Source of the DNA: RGIG3701 sp030530205
GTDB taxonomy: Bacteria > Planctomycetota > Planctomycetia > Pirellulales > Thermoguttaceae
Direction of reading: 5' to 3'
Assembly: GCA_030530205.1 (NCBI GenBank)
Contig: JAUMVK010000005.1
Span: forward strand, 101,223 to 165,222
Length of the DNA stretch: 64,000 bases
Positions 54,180-62,828 of the stretch are shown here, one piece after another (position 1 is the stretch's first letter; every line of letters starts with the position of its first letter). The notes beneath the pieces were generated by a model. That model had not been told where the DNA came from. It did no database searches and was given only the letters and a program-made list of their open reading frames with translations. The position numbers and the translations under genes were made by a program.

Positions 54180-55061
54180 ATGAAAAAAATCGCCATCACC
54201 TTTTTTTGTATCCTTTTTGCTGGTTTAGCTTTTGCGGCGCCGCAGGAAGTCCGGCTTTGGCCTGGCCTTGCTCCGGGGGAGACTGTGGCAGATGAAGATC
54301 GTGCGGCCGCTAACAATCCGACGCACTTCACTCACGTGACGGTCCCAACGTTGACGGTTTACCGTCCGGAAAACCGGACCTCCTCCGCCTGTCTGATTAT
54401 CTTTCCCGGCGGTGGGTACGGTGCGCTGATGGGGGATTACGAAGGTTCCGAAATTGCGAAATACTGGAACGCTCACGGCGTCACGGCCGTGGTGGTGAAA
54501 TACCGTGTTCCGCGCCGGCCGGGTCTGGAAAAACACCAGGCCGCCTGGCAGGACGGTCAGCGCGCGATCCGCTGGATCCGCAAACACGCGGCCGAGCTGG
54601 AGATCGATCCCGAGCGCATCGGCGCGACCGGTTTTTCCGCCGGCGGGCATTTAACGGTTTACCTCGCCGTGAACAGTCAGACGAAAGCCTACGAGCCGGT
54701 GGACGATCTGGACTCCGTGCCGTGCCACCTGAATTTCGCGATCCCGGTTTACCCGGCTTACGTGCTTGAAGACGGGAAAGACGGGGCGAATACTGGGAAG
54801 GGGAACGACTCAAAACTCACGAGCGACCTGAAATTCGAGGCGAAAACTCCGCCGATGTGCTTCATTCACGGCGACGCGGATGTGTACTCGCCCATGGGTT
54901 CCATCGAAATTTACCACCAGCTGCGCCGGATGAACATTCCGGCCGAGGTGCACATTTACGCGCTGAAAGTGCACGGCCTTTTGAATGTCACGCCCGGGCA
55001 GGGCCACGCGGACACCTGGAAGGACCGGACCTGGGACTGGTTTGTGAAGATGGGTTTTTGA
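54180..55061 (+). CDS. Exported alpha/beta hydrolase, acetyl-xylan-esterase-like
   Basis: The protein has a signal peptide (IAITFFCILFAGLAFAAPQ) and then an alpha/beta-hydrolase fold: oxyanion motif FPGGGYGALM, nucleophile Ser in GFSAGGHL, acidic residue in FIHGDADVYSP and His in LKVHGLLN. This is the layout of small bacterial esterases that remove acetyl or feruloyl groups from hemicellulose. ATG at 54180 is chosen because AAGGA stands eight bases before it and the signal peptide starts there; an in-frame ATG is 15 bases upstream. It follows yidC by 38 bases and precedes the YggS gene by 20. Deacetylation of plant polysaccharide is the likely role, given other glycosidases in the window. Confidence 0.82.
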   Translation: MKKIAITFFCILFAGLAFAAPQEVRLWPGLAPGETVADEDRAAANNPTHFTHVTVPTLTVYRPENRTSSACLIIFPGGGYGALMGDYEGSEIAKYWNAHGVTAVVVKYRVPRRPGLEKHQAAWQDGQRAIRWIRKHAAELEIDPERIGATGFSAGGHLTVYLAVNSQTKAYEPVDDLDSVPCHLNFAIPVYPAYVLEDGKDGANTGKGNDSKLTSDLKFEAKTPPMCFIHGDADVYSPMGSIEIYHQLRRMNIPAEVHIYALKVHGLLNVTPGQGHADTWKDRTWDWFVKMGF

Positions 55062-55081
55062 GGTTTTTGGGTCCAATCACT

Positions 55082-55759
55082 ATGCAGAATCCAAACTACG
55101 CGAAAATTCTTGATCAGATTTCCGATGCGGCGCTTGCAAGCGGCCGCAAGCCCGAAGACGTGAAGTTGATCGCCGTCACGAAGTATTTTACCGGCACGCG
55201 GGAGGTGGAAGACCTTTACGAGAGCGGCTGCCGCGACTTCGCGGAGAATCGGCTCCCGGTTTTCCAGCCCAAGTTTGAAGCGCTCAAAGACCTTCAGCAA
55301 ACGCCCGCCACGGCTTTTCGGTGGCATTTTATCGGCCCGCTGCAGAAGAACAAAGCGCGCAAGATCCTCCAGATGGCCGACGTGATCCACTCGGGCGAAA
55401 GTCTGGCTCTTTTGCAGACCTTGGACCGCATCAGTGCGGAGCTGAACCTCCGCCGGCGCGTCCTGATCGAGATCAATATTGGCGGCGAAGCGAACAAGCA
55501 CGGCTTTTCCCGCGACGAATTTCTGGCGGCGTACCCGGCGATTCAGGCGTTCACGCACCTGGAAATCGTGGGTTTCATGGGCATGACCTCGCTCGACGCG
55601 GATGAAGCCGCCGCGCACCGCCAGTTTGCGTCTTTGCGTGAATTGCGGGACGAATTCCTCCCCGGTGGCGAGCTTTCCATGGGAATGAGCCACGATTTTC
55701 CGATTGCAATCGCAGAAGGCGCGACGATGGTCCGTATTGGCTCCGCGTTGTTCGAGTAG
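55082..55759 (+). CDS. YggS/PROSC-family pyridoxal-phosphate-binding protein
   Basis: This PLP-binding protein keeps vitamin B6 and amino-acid/keto-acid levels balanced. The PLP Lys is in LIAVTKYFTGTREVEDLYE; the following family motifs are DFAENRLPVF, FRWHFIGPLQKNKARKI, EINIGGEANKHGF and LSMGMSHDFPIAIAEGATMV, which binds the cofactor phosphate, ending RIGSALF. Its 225 residues match the family. ATG at 55082 is where homology begins; the longer open frame to 54857 overlaps the esterase gene and is unrelated. The stop is followed by three repeat copies. Confidence 0.92.
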   Translation: MQNPNYAKILDQISDAALASGRKPEDVKLIAVTKYFTGTREVEDLYESGCRDFAENRLPVFQPKFEALKDLQQTPATAFRWHFIGPLQKNKARKILQMADVIHSGESLALLQTLDRISAELNLRRRVLIEINIGGEANKHGFSRDEFLAAYPAIQAFTHLEIVGFMGMTSLDADEAAAHRQFASLRELRDEFLPGGELSMGMSHDFPIAIAEGATMVRIGSALFE

Positions 55760-55765
55760 ATTTTA

Positions 55766-55868
55766 GGGGGCGATGCCTCTTGTGTCGTCAGGAAAACAAA
55801 GACGCCGCTGGAAGCGTCGTCCCCGCAGTGTTTAGGTTTGAAACGCCGCTGGAAGCGTCGTCTCCGCA
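55766..55868. repeat. GACGCT palindromic repeats, three copies
   Basis: A GGGGGCGATGCCTCTTGTGTCGTC-type copy starts at 55766. Two copies follow in the other orientation: CGCTGGAAGCGTCGTCCCCG within 55801-55827 and CGCTGGAAGCGTCGTCTCCG within 55843-55868. They fill the whole gap between two convergent genes, from just after one stop codon to three bases before the other. Confidence 0.85.
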
Positions 55869-55871
55869 GGT

Positions 55872-58445
55872 TTAATTGTAAAGCATCTTGGCGTGAATCT
55901 TATCGGCCTGATCCCGGGCATCCTGTGCCTGACGTTTCTTGCCCGCTCCCTCGAAGACCTCCGCGAGTATTTTGTAATATTCTACCTGATTTTTGAGTTC
56001 TGAGTCATTCTCGATCAGATAATCCAGATCGGTTTTTGCGTCACGCCAGAATTTCAGGCGTGCTTCCGCTTGCGCCCTGCTGAAACGGACAGCGAAATTC
56101 TGCGGGGAGATTTCAATACAATGATTGTAATCGGCCAGCGCTTTTTCATTTTCACCCATATCAAAGTAAGTATTTCCACGCTGTTCGTACACGTCCCAAC
56201 GTTCAGGCTGAAGTTTCAGGTAGGTTGTCAGATATTCAATTGCCTCCTTTGGTTTGTCTTCTTTCAGAAGGATTCCGAGTTGAAGCTGAGCGTTTGGATT
56301 GTTCGGATCCAATTCAAGTACTTTCTGGAAATTCTGATAAGCTGCCTGTTTTTTCGAGAACACGTCGCGGCTCTGAATTCCCTGGTACAGAAGGGCTGAA
56401 ATATTGTCAGGATCGATCGAAAGCGCTTTTTCGTAATCTTTCTTGGAAAAGTCATACGCCTTTTCAAATACCGTCGGATTTTTCATATACACGAAACCTC
56501 GTTCCGCATACGAATCAGGATCTTCCGGCTTCATCTCCACCAGCTGATTTGCGATTTCGAGTGCGCTGCGGGCAGGTCCCGCGTCACCAACAATTCCGGC
56601 CAAATTGGCAAGGGCGAGTAACTTTTGACGCAGCATTTCTACATTATTCGGATCGTCCTTCAGAACAAAATTGCACCACTCTACAGCGCTTTTGAAATTT
56701 TGCGCTTCCATCGCGTCACGAATACATTCCTTAACAGTGTCCAGGGATGGATTGCGTGACATTTGAACCGTACGCACTTTCGTCGCGGTGACATCCAGAC
56801 CCAAATCAGAGCAAATATCCCCGTACAAGTCCAAATCTTCGTCACTCAAATCTTCCAGATTCAGATTTTTGAAAAATTGAAACGCTTCCTCCGGGTTTTT
56901 GTCTTTGACCGCTTCATGAGCCTTTTCCAGTATCTCTTCAGGGGTCATTTTCGCGATGGGGTCTTCTTCAGGTTCTTCAGCGGGGGCCGGTTCATCCTTT
57001 TCTTCAGGACCGACCAGTTCCGAATCCGCTTCAGGTTTTACTTCCGGTTTCACTTCCGGCACGGCTTCTGGTTCCGGATTTTCCTTGGGCGCAGGTTCCG
57101 TTTTGGGTTCTTCCTTCACTTCAGGTTTTGTCAGAGCCTCCTCAACGGTTTCGTCTTTCGGATCCGATTTCTTGGTTTCAGAAGTTTTTTCTTTATCAGA
57201 TCCGGCATTTTCGTTTTGGGAACGGGAGATCCCCCTCTCTTCCTGCTGGTAATAGTTTGACCACGGAGAGAGATGCGGAGTTTCCTCGATTGGCTGCAGA
57301 GAAGGGGCAGGTTGAAGCTGTTGAAGCTGTGCGATCTGTTTTTCTTCCCGGTTTAGCACGAGAAGGATTCCGACAAGCAGAATAAGGAAAATCGCCAGAC
57401 AGCCGCCGATAATCCACGGAAGCAGGTTCATGTTTTGTACCGGCTTGTTTTTCTGTTCTTCTTCGGCTTTGATTTCCGCTTTAGACAGTACATCCTGCGT
57501 CAGCTTTTGGTCTTCCAGAGCGCGAATGAAACTTTCGCAATTGTCAAACCGCAGCTTTCGATTTTTGGAAAGTGCCCGCTGAAGTGCGAAATTTACGTAA
57601 TCTGGCACTCCAACAATCGGTTCGGGGCTTTTGTTCAAAATCTGGAATCCAAGGACTTGCATATTCGTCCCGGTAAAAGGCAAGTGCCCCGCCAAAAGTT
57701 CGTAAACTACGACCGCCAGCGAGAATTGATCGGACCTTGCGTCCTGAAACTCACCACTCCACTGTTCGGGCGACATATAGGGCAAAGTTCCCGATGTGTC
57801 GAACTGCTGGGCGATGCCTGGACTGGCCATTGAGGAACGCATTTCCATCACCAGACCAAAGTCGATGAGCTGTACGCCGTCACTTTCATCGTTACTCACC
57901 AGAATGTTCTGGGGCTTTACGTCCCGATGAAGCACCGATTTGGAATGAGAGTAATCCAGCGCCTGAGCGATCGGCAGAAGGAGGCGAACGACTTCCGAAA
58001 CGGGGAATTCGTTGTTCGCCCGAAGGTATTGAGCGTAATACTCCTGAAGCATCATTCCATCGATGTATTTCATTACGACGATCGTCCCGGCTTTCGGGTC
58101 ATTTTTCATCGCGTACATCGGGCAGATGTGCTGATGCTGCAGGCTGTGGATCTTGTGGAACATGGACTGGATCCGGGCCATTTCCTCCTGAACGTTCGGA
58201 ACGTTCGGAGCCAGCGTCTTGATCACGACGGTGCGCAGGATCTCGCCTTCATAGACTTCGTCGGCTTTCCAGACTTCGCCCATTCCGCCTCGACCCAGTC
58301 TGGCCCGCAGAATATACGTATCGCATAAAATGTCTCCAACGGAAAGAACCTCCTCGGGCATACTCACCCCGCTGCCGGATTTAGACTCGGTTCCTTTTCC
58401 CAGAACGACAGTTTCAAATTCTTCGTGAACATTTTCGTTTGACAT
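55872..58445 (-). CDS. Membrane-bound Ser/Thr protein kinase with C-terminal TPR repeats
   Basis: This is a Hanks-type kinase: glycine loop GRGGMGEVW (residues 51-59), Lys in VVIKTLAP, catalytic loop VLHRDVKPQNIL, IDFGLV, and activation segment GTLPYMSPEQWSG, all intact. One membrane helix (about 350-372: LLPWIIGGCLAIFLILLVGI) and a Glu/Pro/Lys-rich linker (about 400-500) lead to TPR repeats (about 590-857; for example SIDPDNISALLYQGIQ, LDPNNPNAQLQLGILLKEDK). ATG 58445 is used because AGGAGTG precedes it; an upstream in-frame ATG (58475) lacks such a site. It likely signals from envelope to cytoplasm. It has a good promoter; targets are unknown. Confidence 0.92.
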   Translation of the reverse strand: MSNENVHEEFETVVLGKGTESKSGSGVSMPEEVLSVGDILCDTYILRARLGRGGMGEVWKADEVYEGEILRTVVIKTLAPNVPNVQEEMARIQSMFHKIHSLQHQHICPMYAMKNDPKAGTIVVMKYIDGMMLQEYYAQYLRANNEFPVSEVVRLLLPIAQALDYSHSKSVLHRDVKPQNILVSNDESDGVQLIDFGLVMEMRSSMASPGIAQQFDTSGTLPYMSPEQWSGEFQDARSDQFSLAVVVYELLAGHLPFTGTNMQVLGFQILNKSPEPIVGVPDYVNFALQRALSKNRKLRFDNCESFIRALEDQKLTQDVLSKAEIKAEEEQKNKPVQNMNLLPWIIGGCLAIFLILLVGILLVLNREEKQIAQLQQLQPAPSLQPIEETPHLSPWSNYYQQEERGISRSQNENAGSDKEKTSETKKSDPKDETVEEALTKPEVKEEPKTEPAPKENPEPEAVPEVKPEVKPEADSELVGPEEKDEPAPAEEPEEDPIAKMTPEEILEKAHEAVKDKNPEEAFQFFKNLNLEDLSDEDLDLYGDICSDLGLDVTATKVRTVQMSRNPSLDTVKECIRDAMEAQNFKSAVEWCNFVLKDDPNNVEMLRQKLLALANLAGIVGDAGPARSALEIANQLVEMKPEDPDSYAERGFVYMKNPTVFEKAYDFSKKDYEKALSIDPDNISALLYQGIQSRDVFSKKQAAYQNFQKVLELDPNNPNAQLQLGILLKEDKPKEAIEYLTTYLKLQPERWDVYEQRGNTYFDMGENEKALADYNHCIEISPQNFAVRFSRAQAEARLKFWRDAKTDLDYLIENDSELKNQVEYYKILAEVFEGAGKKRQAQDARDQADKIHAKMLYN

Positions 58446-58477
58446 TTTACGCACTCCTGTTTGTATATTTTCCATAT

Positions 58478-58506
58478 ATTATAACCAAAACACGTATTTT
58501 GCGCAA
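58478..58506 (-). promoter_or_regulatory. Promoter of the Ser/Thr kinase gene
   Basis: On the minus strand TTGCGC and TATAAT are 17 bases apart, about 30 bases before the start codon. Confidence 0.75.
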
Positions 58507-58598
58507 GGTTTGAAGCGAGCAACTTTTTTAAATTTTGTAATTTTTTTTCTTTTTTTGAAGTTTTTCCCTTATTAAACGCACATTTTCTTTGGTCCCCC

Positions 58599-58626
58599 TC
58601 GACAAAAACTTCTTAAATGTTACAAT
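58599..58626 (+). promoter_or_regulatory. Promoter of ilvD
   Basis: TCGACA and TACAAT are 16 bases apart, about 75 bases before the start; five C directly precede the -35 box. Confidence 0.6.
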
Positions 58627-58702
58627 ACTTTTTATCTGAAGCTTTATACTGCAGTTAAATTAATTCCATTTTTTTCACAAGTCATTCATCAAGGAACTTA
58701 AA

Positions 58703-60526
58703 ATGCGTTCAGATATGATCAAGAAAGGCGACGCTCGCGCAGCCCACCGTGGCTTGCTTCGTGCCACCGGCGTCAAAGAAGAGGATTTCGGCAAGCCGTT
58801 CATCGCGATTTGCTGTAGTTATACCGACATTGTGCCGGGTCACGTTCATTTGAACAAAGTTGCCGAGGTCGCCAAGGAATGTGTTCGTCAGGCCGGCGGC
58901 GTTCCTTTCGTGTTCAACACGATCGCTGTCGATGACGGGATCGCCATGGGCCACGTCGGGATGAAATACTCGCTCGCAAGCCGTGAACTGATCGCCGACT
59001 GTGTGGAAACGATGGTCAACGCGCATTGCTTCGATGGAATGATTTGCATCCCGAACTGTGACAAAATCGTCCCGGGTATGCTCATGGCCTCCGTCCGCTG
59101 CAACATTCCGACGATTTTCGTCTCCGGTGGTCCGATGGAAGCCGGTAAACGCGATGGAAAAGCGATCGACCTGATCGACATTTTCGTCGGCGCTGCCGCC
59201 AAGCAGCAGAAACGCATCTCGGACGAGGAACTGCTGGACATTGAGCAGCGTGCCTGCCCGACCTGCGGCTCCTGCTCTGGAATGTTCACCGCCAACTCGA
59301 TGAACTGCCTGTGCGAAGCGCTGGGAATGGCCCTTCCGATGAACGGAACGATCCTCGCGACGAGCGCTGACCGCAAACGCCTCTACCAGAAAGCCGCCGA
59401 GCGGGTCATTGCGATGGTAAAGGAGCAGGAAGAAAAAGGCGACGCGTTCAAGGGTCTGCCCCGTGACATCATCACGGCCGAGTCGATCGATAACGCGATG
59501 GTCCTCGACATGGCAATGGGCGGAAGCACCAACACAGTCCTGCACATTCTGGCGATCGCGAACGAAGCGGGTGTCGATTACGACATTAACCGCATCGACA
59601 AACTGTCCCGCAGCACCCCGAACGTCTGCAAGGTTTCACCGTCCATCCACTACCACATCGAAGACGTCCACCAGGCGGGCGGCATCCACACGATCCTCGG
59701 CACGATCAAGCGCGGCAAGCCGGAACTCCTGCACCTCGATGCGCTGACCGTCACGGGTAAAACCCTCGGCCAGAACATCGACGAGTGGGACATTCGCTCC
59801 CGCGGGACCGTTTGCGCCGAAGCGCTGGAACTCTGCGCCATCGAGCCGGGCAACTGCCGCAATCAGCCGTGCTTCAGCGTCGAGCGCAAGGCGAAGAACA
59901 TCGACGAACTGAAACTCAATTTCGACCCGCAGGACTGCATTCGTGAAGTCGGAAACGCCTACAATCAGGAAGGCGGCCTCGCCATTCTGTTCGGGAATCT
60001 GGCTCCGAAAGGCGCCGTGGTCAAAACCGCGGGCGTCAAACCGAGCATGATGCAACACACCGGCCCGGCCGTGATTTTCGAGAGCGAAAACGAGGCGTAC
60101 GACGGCATCGTCGCGGGCAAAGTGAAGGCTGGCGACGTGGTGGTCGTGCGCAACGAAGGCCCGAAAGGCGGCCCGGGAATGCAGGAAATGCTTGCCCCTA
60201 CGACGGCCATCAAGGGCGTGAAGCTCGACGATTCGGTCGCCCTGATCACGGACGGTCGTTTCTCCGGCGGAACGGCTGGCGCTTGCATTGGTCACATCAG
60301 CCCGGAAGCCGCGGCTGGCGGTCCGATCGGTCTGCTCAAAGACGGCGACGTGATCACGGTCGATATTCCGGCCCGCAAGATCTCGGTGGCGCTGAGCGAC
60401 GAGGAACTGGCCGAGCGCAAAAAGAACTGGAAGAAGCCGGAACCGCGCTTCAAGACCGGCTGGATGGCCCGTTACGCGGCTTTGGCGACCAGTGCCGACA
60501 CCGGCGCGGTCCTGAAGTTTGAGTGA
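58703..60526 (+). CDS. ilvD: Dihydroxy-acid dehydratase
   Basis: This Fe-S enzyme makes the 2-keto acids for valine, isoleucine and, via valine, leucine and pantothenate. Signature stretches are VDDGIAMGHVGMKYSLASRE, CIPNCDKIVPGMLMAS and ACPTCGSCSGMFTANSMNCL, with the cluster cysteines, and DGRFSGGTAGACIGHISPEA near the C-terminus. The 607 residues match the E. coli-type enzyme. The N-terminal motif usually ending NSYTD or NSF reads ICCSYTDIVPGH, so an Asn is replaced by Cys near the active site. AAGGAACTT precedes the ATG. It is monocistronic by position, and other ilv genes are not in the window. Confidence 0.95.
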   Translation: MRSDMIKKGDARAAHRGLLRATGVKEEDFGKPFIAICCSYTDIVPGHVHLNKVAEVAKECVRQAGGVPFVFNTIAVDDGIAMGHVGMKYSLASRELIADCVETMVNAHCFDGMICIPNCDKIVPGMLMASVRCNIPTIFVSGGPMEAGKRDGKAIDLIDIFVGAAAKQQKRISDEELLDIEQRACPTCGSCSGMFTANSMNCLCEALGMALPMNGTILATSADRKRLYQKAAERVIAMVKEQEEKGDAFKGLPRDIITAESIDNAMVLDMAMGGSTNTVLHILAIANEAGVDYDINRIDKLSRSTPNVCKVSPSIHYHIEDVHQAGGIHTILGTIKRGKPELLHLDALTVTGKTLGQNIDEWDIRSRGTVCAEALELCAIEPGNCRNQPCFSVERKAKNIDELKLNFDPQDCIREVGNAYNQEGGLAILFGNLAPKGAVVKTAGVKPSMMQHTGPAVIFESENEAYDGIVAGKVKAGDVVVVRNEGPKGGPGMQEMLAPTTAIKGVKLDDSVALITDGRFSGGTAGACIGHISPEAAAGGPIGLLKDGDVITVDIPARKISVALSDEELAERKKNWKKPEPRFKTGWMARYAALATSADTGAVLKFE

Positions 60527-60531
60527 TTTTT

Positions 60532-60714
60532 GGAGTGCGGTGAAACAGCGCGTCAGCGCATTCACCGCTTTCACTTGCGGCAAAAAGCCACGTAAGTGGC
60601 ATTTGCCGCTGAAGTGCCTAAAATCTTTCCCACGCGAAAAATTCCCCCAATCTCCTGATCAATCCCCGCTAATGAAAGCGGCAAATGCGCTGACGCGCTG
60701 TATTGCCGCACTCC
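60532..60714. repeat. Composite triple-hairpin element (long inverted repeat with inner stem)
   Basis: Outer arms 60532-60573 and 60673-60714 are inverted copies matching at 37 of 42 positions. Each arm itself folds: GCGGTGAA/TTCACCGC on the left and GCGGCAA/TTGCCGC on the right. A third hairpin, GCGGCAA...GCCAC/GTGGC...TTGCCGC, lies between them at 60577-60609. The differences between arms keep each hairpin paired. The element starts right after ilvD and ends 17 bases before the DtxR-family start codon. Confidence 0.85.
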
Positions 60715-60731
60715 CAAAGAGGTCCCTTCCC

Positions 60732-61217
60732 ATGGAAAACTCCCCTTCCTCCCCCCATCTTTCTGAAAGTCTTGAGGACTACCTGGAAGCCATTTTGCAC
60801 ATCACTGGCGAGAACGGAGTGGCCTGGCCGCGCGACATCGCAAAAGAGATGGCCGTTTCCAACGCGTCCGTCACGGGTGCGCTGCGCGCTCTTGCAGAGC
60901 GGGACCTGATCAACTACGTGCCGTACATGAGCGTCACGCTGACGGCCAAGGGTGAGGAACACGCTCGGGAAATCACGCGCCGCCACGAAACGCTGCGTGG
61001 TTTCCTCCGCGATTTTTTGGAGGTTGACCCGACTTTGGCCGACGAAACAGCCTGTAAGATGGAGCACATTCTCTCGCCGGAGATCATTCAGAAGTTCGCC
61101 CGTCTCGCGGCGTTTGTGAAGTCGATCCCGTGCGGGAGCAAAGAGTGGCTTTGGTCGAGCCAAAAACCCGCGTGCGATCAGTGTGGAATATGCAAGGGAA
61201 AAGAAAGCGACCAGTGA
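60732..61217 (+). CDS. DtxR/MntR-family metal-dependent transcriptional regulator
   Basis: The protein has an N-terminal winged helix (SESLEDYLEAILHITGENG, AKEMAVSNASVTGALRALAE, with SVTLTAKGEEHA as wing) and a dimerisation/metal domain (RRHETLRGFLRDFLEVDPTL, CKMEHILSPEIIQKFA), the layout of MntR/IdeR repressors that sense Mn(II) or Fe(II). A C-terminal extension ends CDQCGICKG, a Cys cluster. ATG at 60732 is chosen since family homology starts there; the longer open frame to 60519 crosses the repeat element. It precedes the phosphatase gene by 54 bases. Target genes cannot be inferred. Confidence 0.88.
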   Translation: MENSPSSPHLSESLEDYLEAILHITGENGVAWPRDIAKEMAVSNASVTGALRALAERDLINYVPYMSVTLTAKGEEHAREITRRHETLRGFLRDFLEVDPTLADETACKMEHILSPEIIQKFARLAAFVKSIPCGSKEWLWSSQKPACDQCGICKGKESDQ

Positions 61218-61271
61218 GTAAATCGTTTTCTGACCTTTATTTCGTGTGAAACCGCTTATTTTCTTCAAACC

Positions 61272-62816
61272 ATGAAAGCAAATCTCCGACTCTTTACGCT
61301 CTTTTTCCTTCTGACGCTTGTTTTGCCGCTGGGCTGTGAGAAGAAACCCGTCTCACCGACTGCCGAACCGGAGGAAGAGGAATTTGTTACGATTGAGCTA
61401 GACGCGCCAAAGATTGCCGACCTGAGCGATCCGGAACCGTCTGAATCTTCGGAGCCTGAACCGGAATCCACGCCGGAACCCAGTGTCCAAACCGTTGACG
61501 AAAACCAGCACGACACGCCGAAAAATGTCATTCTGATGATCGCGGACGGTGCCGGTTTTGGGGCGTTTTATTCCGCCGCAGATTTCCAGACCGGCTCGCC
61601 GACCGGCCTTTTTTACCAGCAGGCGCCGTGGAAAATGACGTCCGTCGCGACGTTTCACAAAAAGAGCTTTTACGACCCTGAGCGTGACTGGCCCGACTTC
61701 AAAAACTACTTCGTCCCCTTCTACCAACGCGAGGAAGGATTCATTCCACCCGATTCCGCCTCGACAGGTACGACGCTCAACACGGGCGTGAAAACGCGCA
61801 ATGGCCGAATTGGATTCGGACCCAATGATGAAAAACTTGCCACGCTTGCGGAGCTTTTCCATCGTGACGGCCGCCGAACAGGTGCCGTAACTTCGTTCCA
61901 GATCGCCAGTGCAACGGTCGCGGCCGTGGCCGGTCATGATCTGGATCGTAAAAATGGGCAGAAACTTTTCGCCCAGCTTCTTTTGGACGGCAATTTGGAC
62001 GTCCTGATCGGCGCGTCCCACCCCGAGTTTGACGATGACGGGAAATCCCGCTCCCCCGAGTTCGGTAAGTACGGTCCGAGCGAAGAACTTTGGACTCAAA
62101 TTCGTGCCAGAGATCTGCCCACTGGTTGGCTTTTCATTGAAAAACGGGCCGATTTCCAGAAATTCGCCGCCCTGACACCCGATGTGATCCACGCGGGGGA
62201 ACTGCCGGAGCGTCTGCTCGGGATCGCGCAGACGGCCAATTCGTTCCAGTGCCACCGCAGCGCCGGCGCGCCGTTCCTGACCACGACGCCAACGCTCCCC
62301 GAGGCGTCTCTGGCGGCCCTGAATCTTCTCGCTGTGGACCCGAAGACGGGCAAACGGTCGAAAGGGTTTTACGTCATGATCGAGGGCGGCTGCGTGGACG
62401 TGGCGAACGACGCCCACGATTTCCAACGCTGTATCGAGGAAATGGTCGATTTCAACGCGGCGATCGAGGCCGTCTGCGCTTGGGTCGAAAAGTATTCCTC
62501 GTGGGACGAAACCCTCCTGATCATCACCGCCGACCACGATAACGGCGCGATTTACGGCCCCGAAACCGGCCCCGACGGCGTTCCGACCACCCCACCGCTT
62601 TACCGCGGCAAGGGCCAGCTCCCCGAAATGAAGTACTATTCCGACGACCACACGAAGCAGCTCGTTCCGCTTTACGCCCGCGGCCTGGGCGCCGACCGTT
62701 TCCGTGAGTTCGTCGTTGGGACCGACGAGCGCATGGGGAAGTTTTGGCTCTACGACGGCCGGTACGTCGATAACACGTCGGTTTTCAAGGTAATTCGCGG
62801 CATTTCAGCCCAGTAG
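61272..62816 (+). CDS. Exported alkaline phosphatase, probable lipoprotein
   Basis: This PhoA-superfamily phosphatase releases phosphate from organic esters outside the inner membrane. The signal region LFFLLTLVLPLGCEKK ends in a Cys that may be lipidated (the lipobox is not ideal, having Pro at -3), followed by an acidic/Pro linker. Metal and catalytic motifs are LMIADGAGFG, DSASTGTTLNTGVKT with the Ser/Thr nucleophile region, MIEGGCVDVANDAHD, ITADHDNGAIY and DHTKQLVPLYARG. In the third motif the expected His (ANH-type) is Asp. It is followed after 12 bases by the UbiA-family gene, so the two form an operon. Confidence 0.85.
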   Translation: MKANLRLFTLFFLLTLVLPLGCEKKPVSPTAEPEEEEFVTIELDAPKIADLSDPEPSESSEPEPESTPEPSVQTVDENQHDTPKNVILMIADGAGFGAFYSAADFQTGSPTGLFYQQAPWKMTSVATFHKKSFYDPERDWPDFKNYFVPFYQREEGFIPPDSASTGTTLNTGVKTRNGRIGFGPNDEKLATLAELFHRDGRRTGAVTSFQIASATVAAVAGHDLDRKNGQKLFAQLLLDGNLDVLIGASHPEFDDDGKSRSPEFGKYGPSEELWTQIRARDLPTGWLFIEKRADFQKFAALTPDVIHAGELPERLLGIAQTANSFQCHRSAGAPFLTTTPTLPEASLAALNLLAVDPKTGKRSKGFYVMIEGGCVDVANDAHDFQRCIEEMVDFNAAIEAVCAWVEKYSSWDETLLIITADHDNGAIYGPETGPDGVPTTPPLYRGKGQLPEMKYYSDDHTKQLVPLYARGLGADRFREFVVGTDERMGKFWLYDGRYVDNTSVFKVIRGISAQ

Positions 62817-62828
62817 GAAAGGCCTTTT

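Noticed and set aside
54857..55081. N-terminal extension of the YggS protein to 54857
   Set aside because: It overlaps the esterase gene in another frame and has no relation to the family; the family start is at 55082.
60519..60731. N-terminal extension of the DtxR-family protein to 60519
   Set aside because: The extension is translated from the hairpin element and overlaps ilvD; homology to the family starts at 60732.
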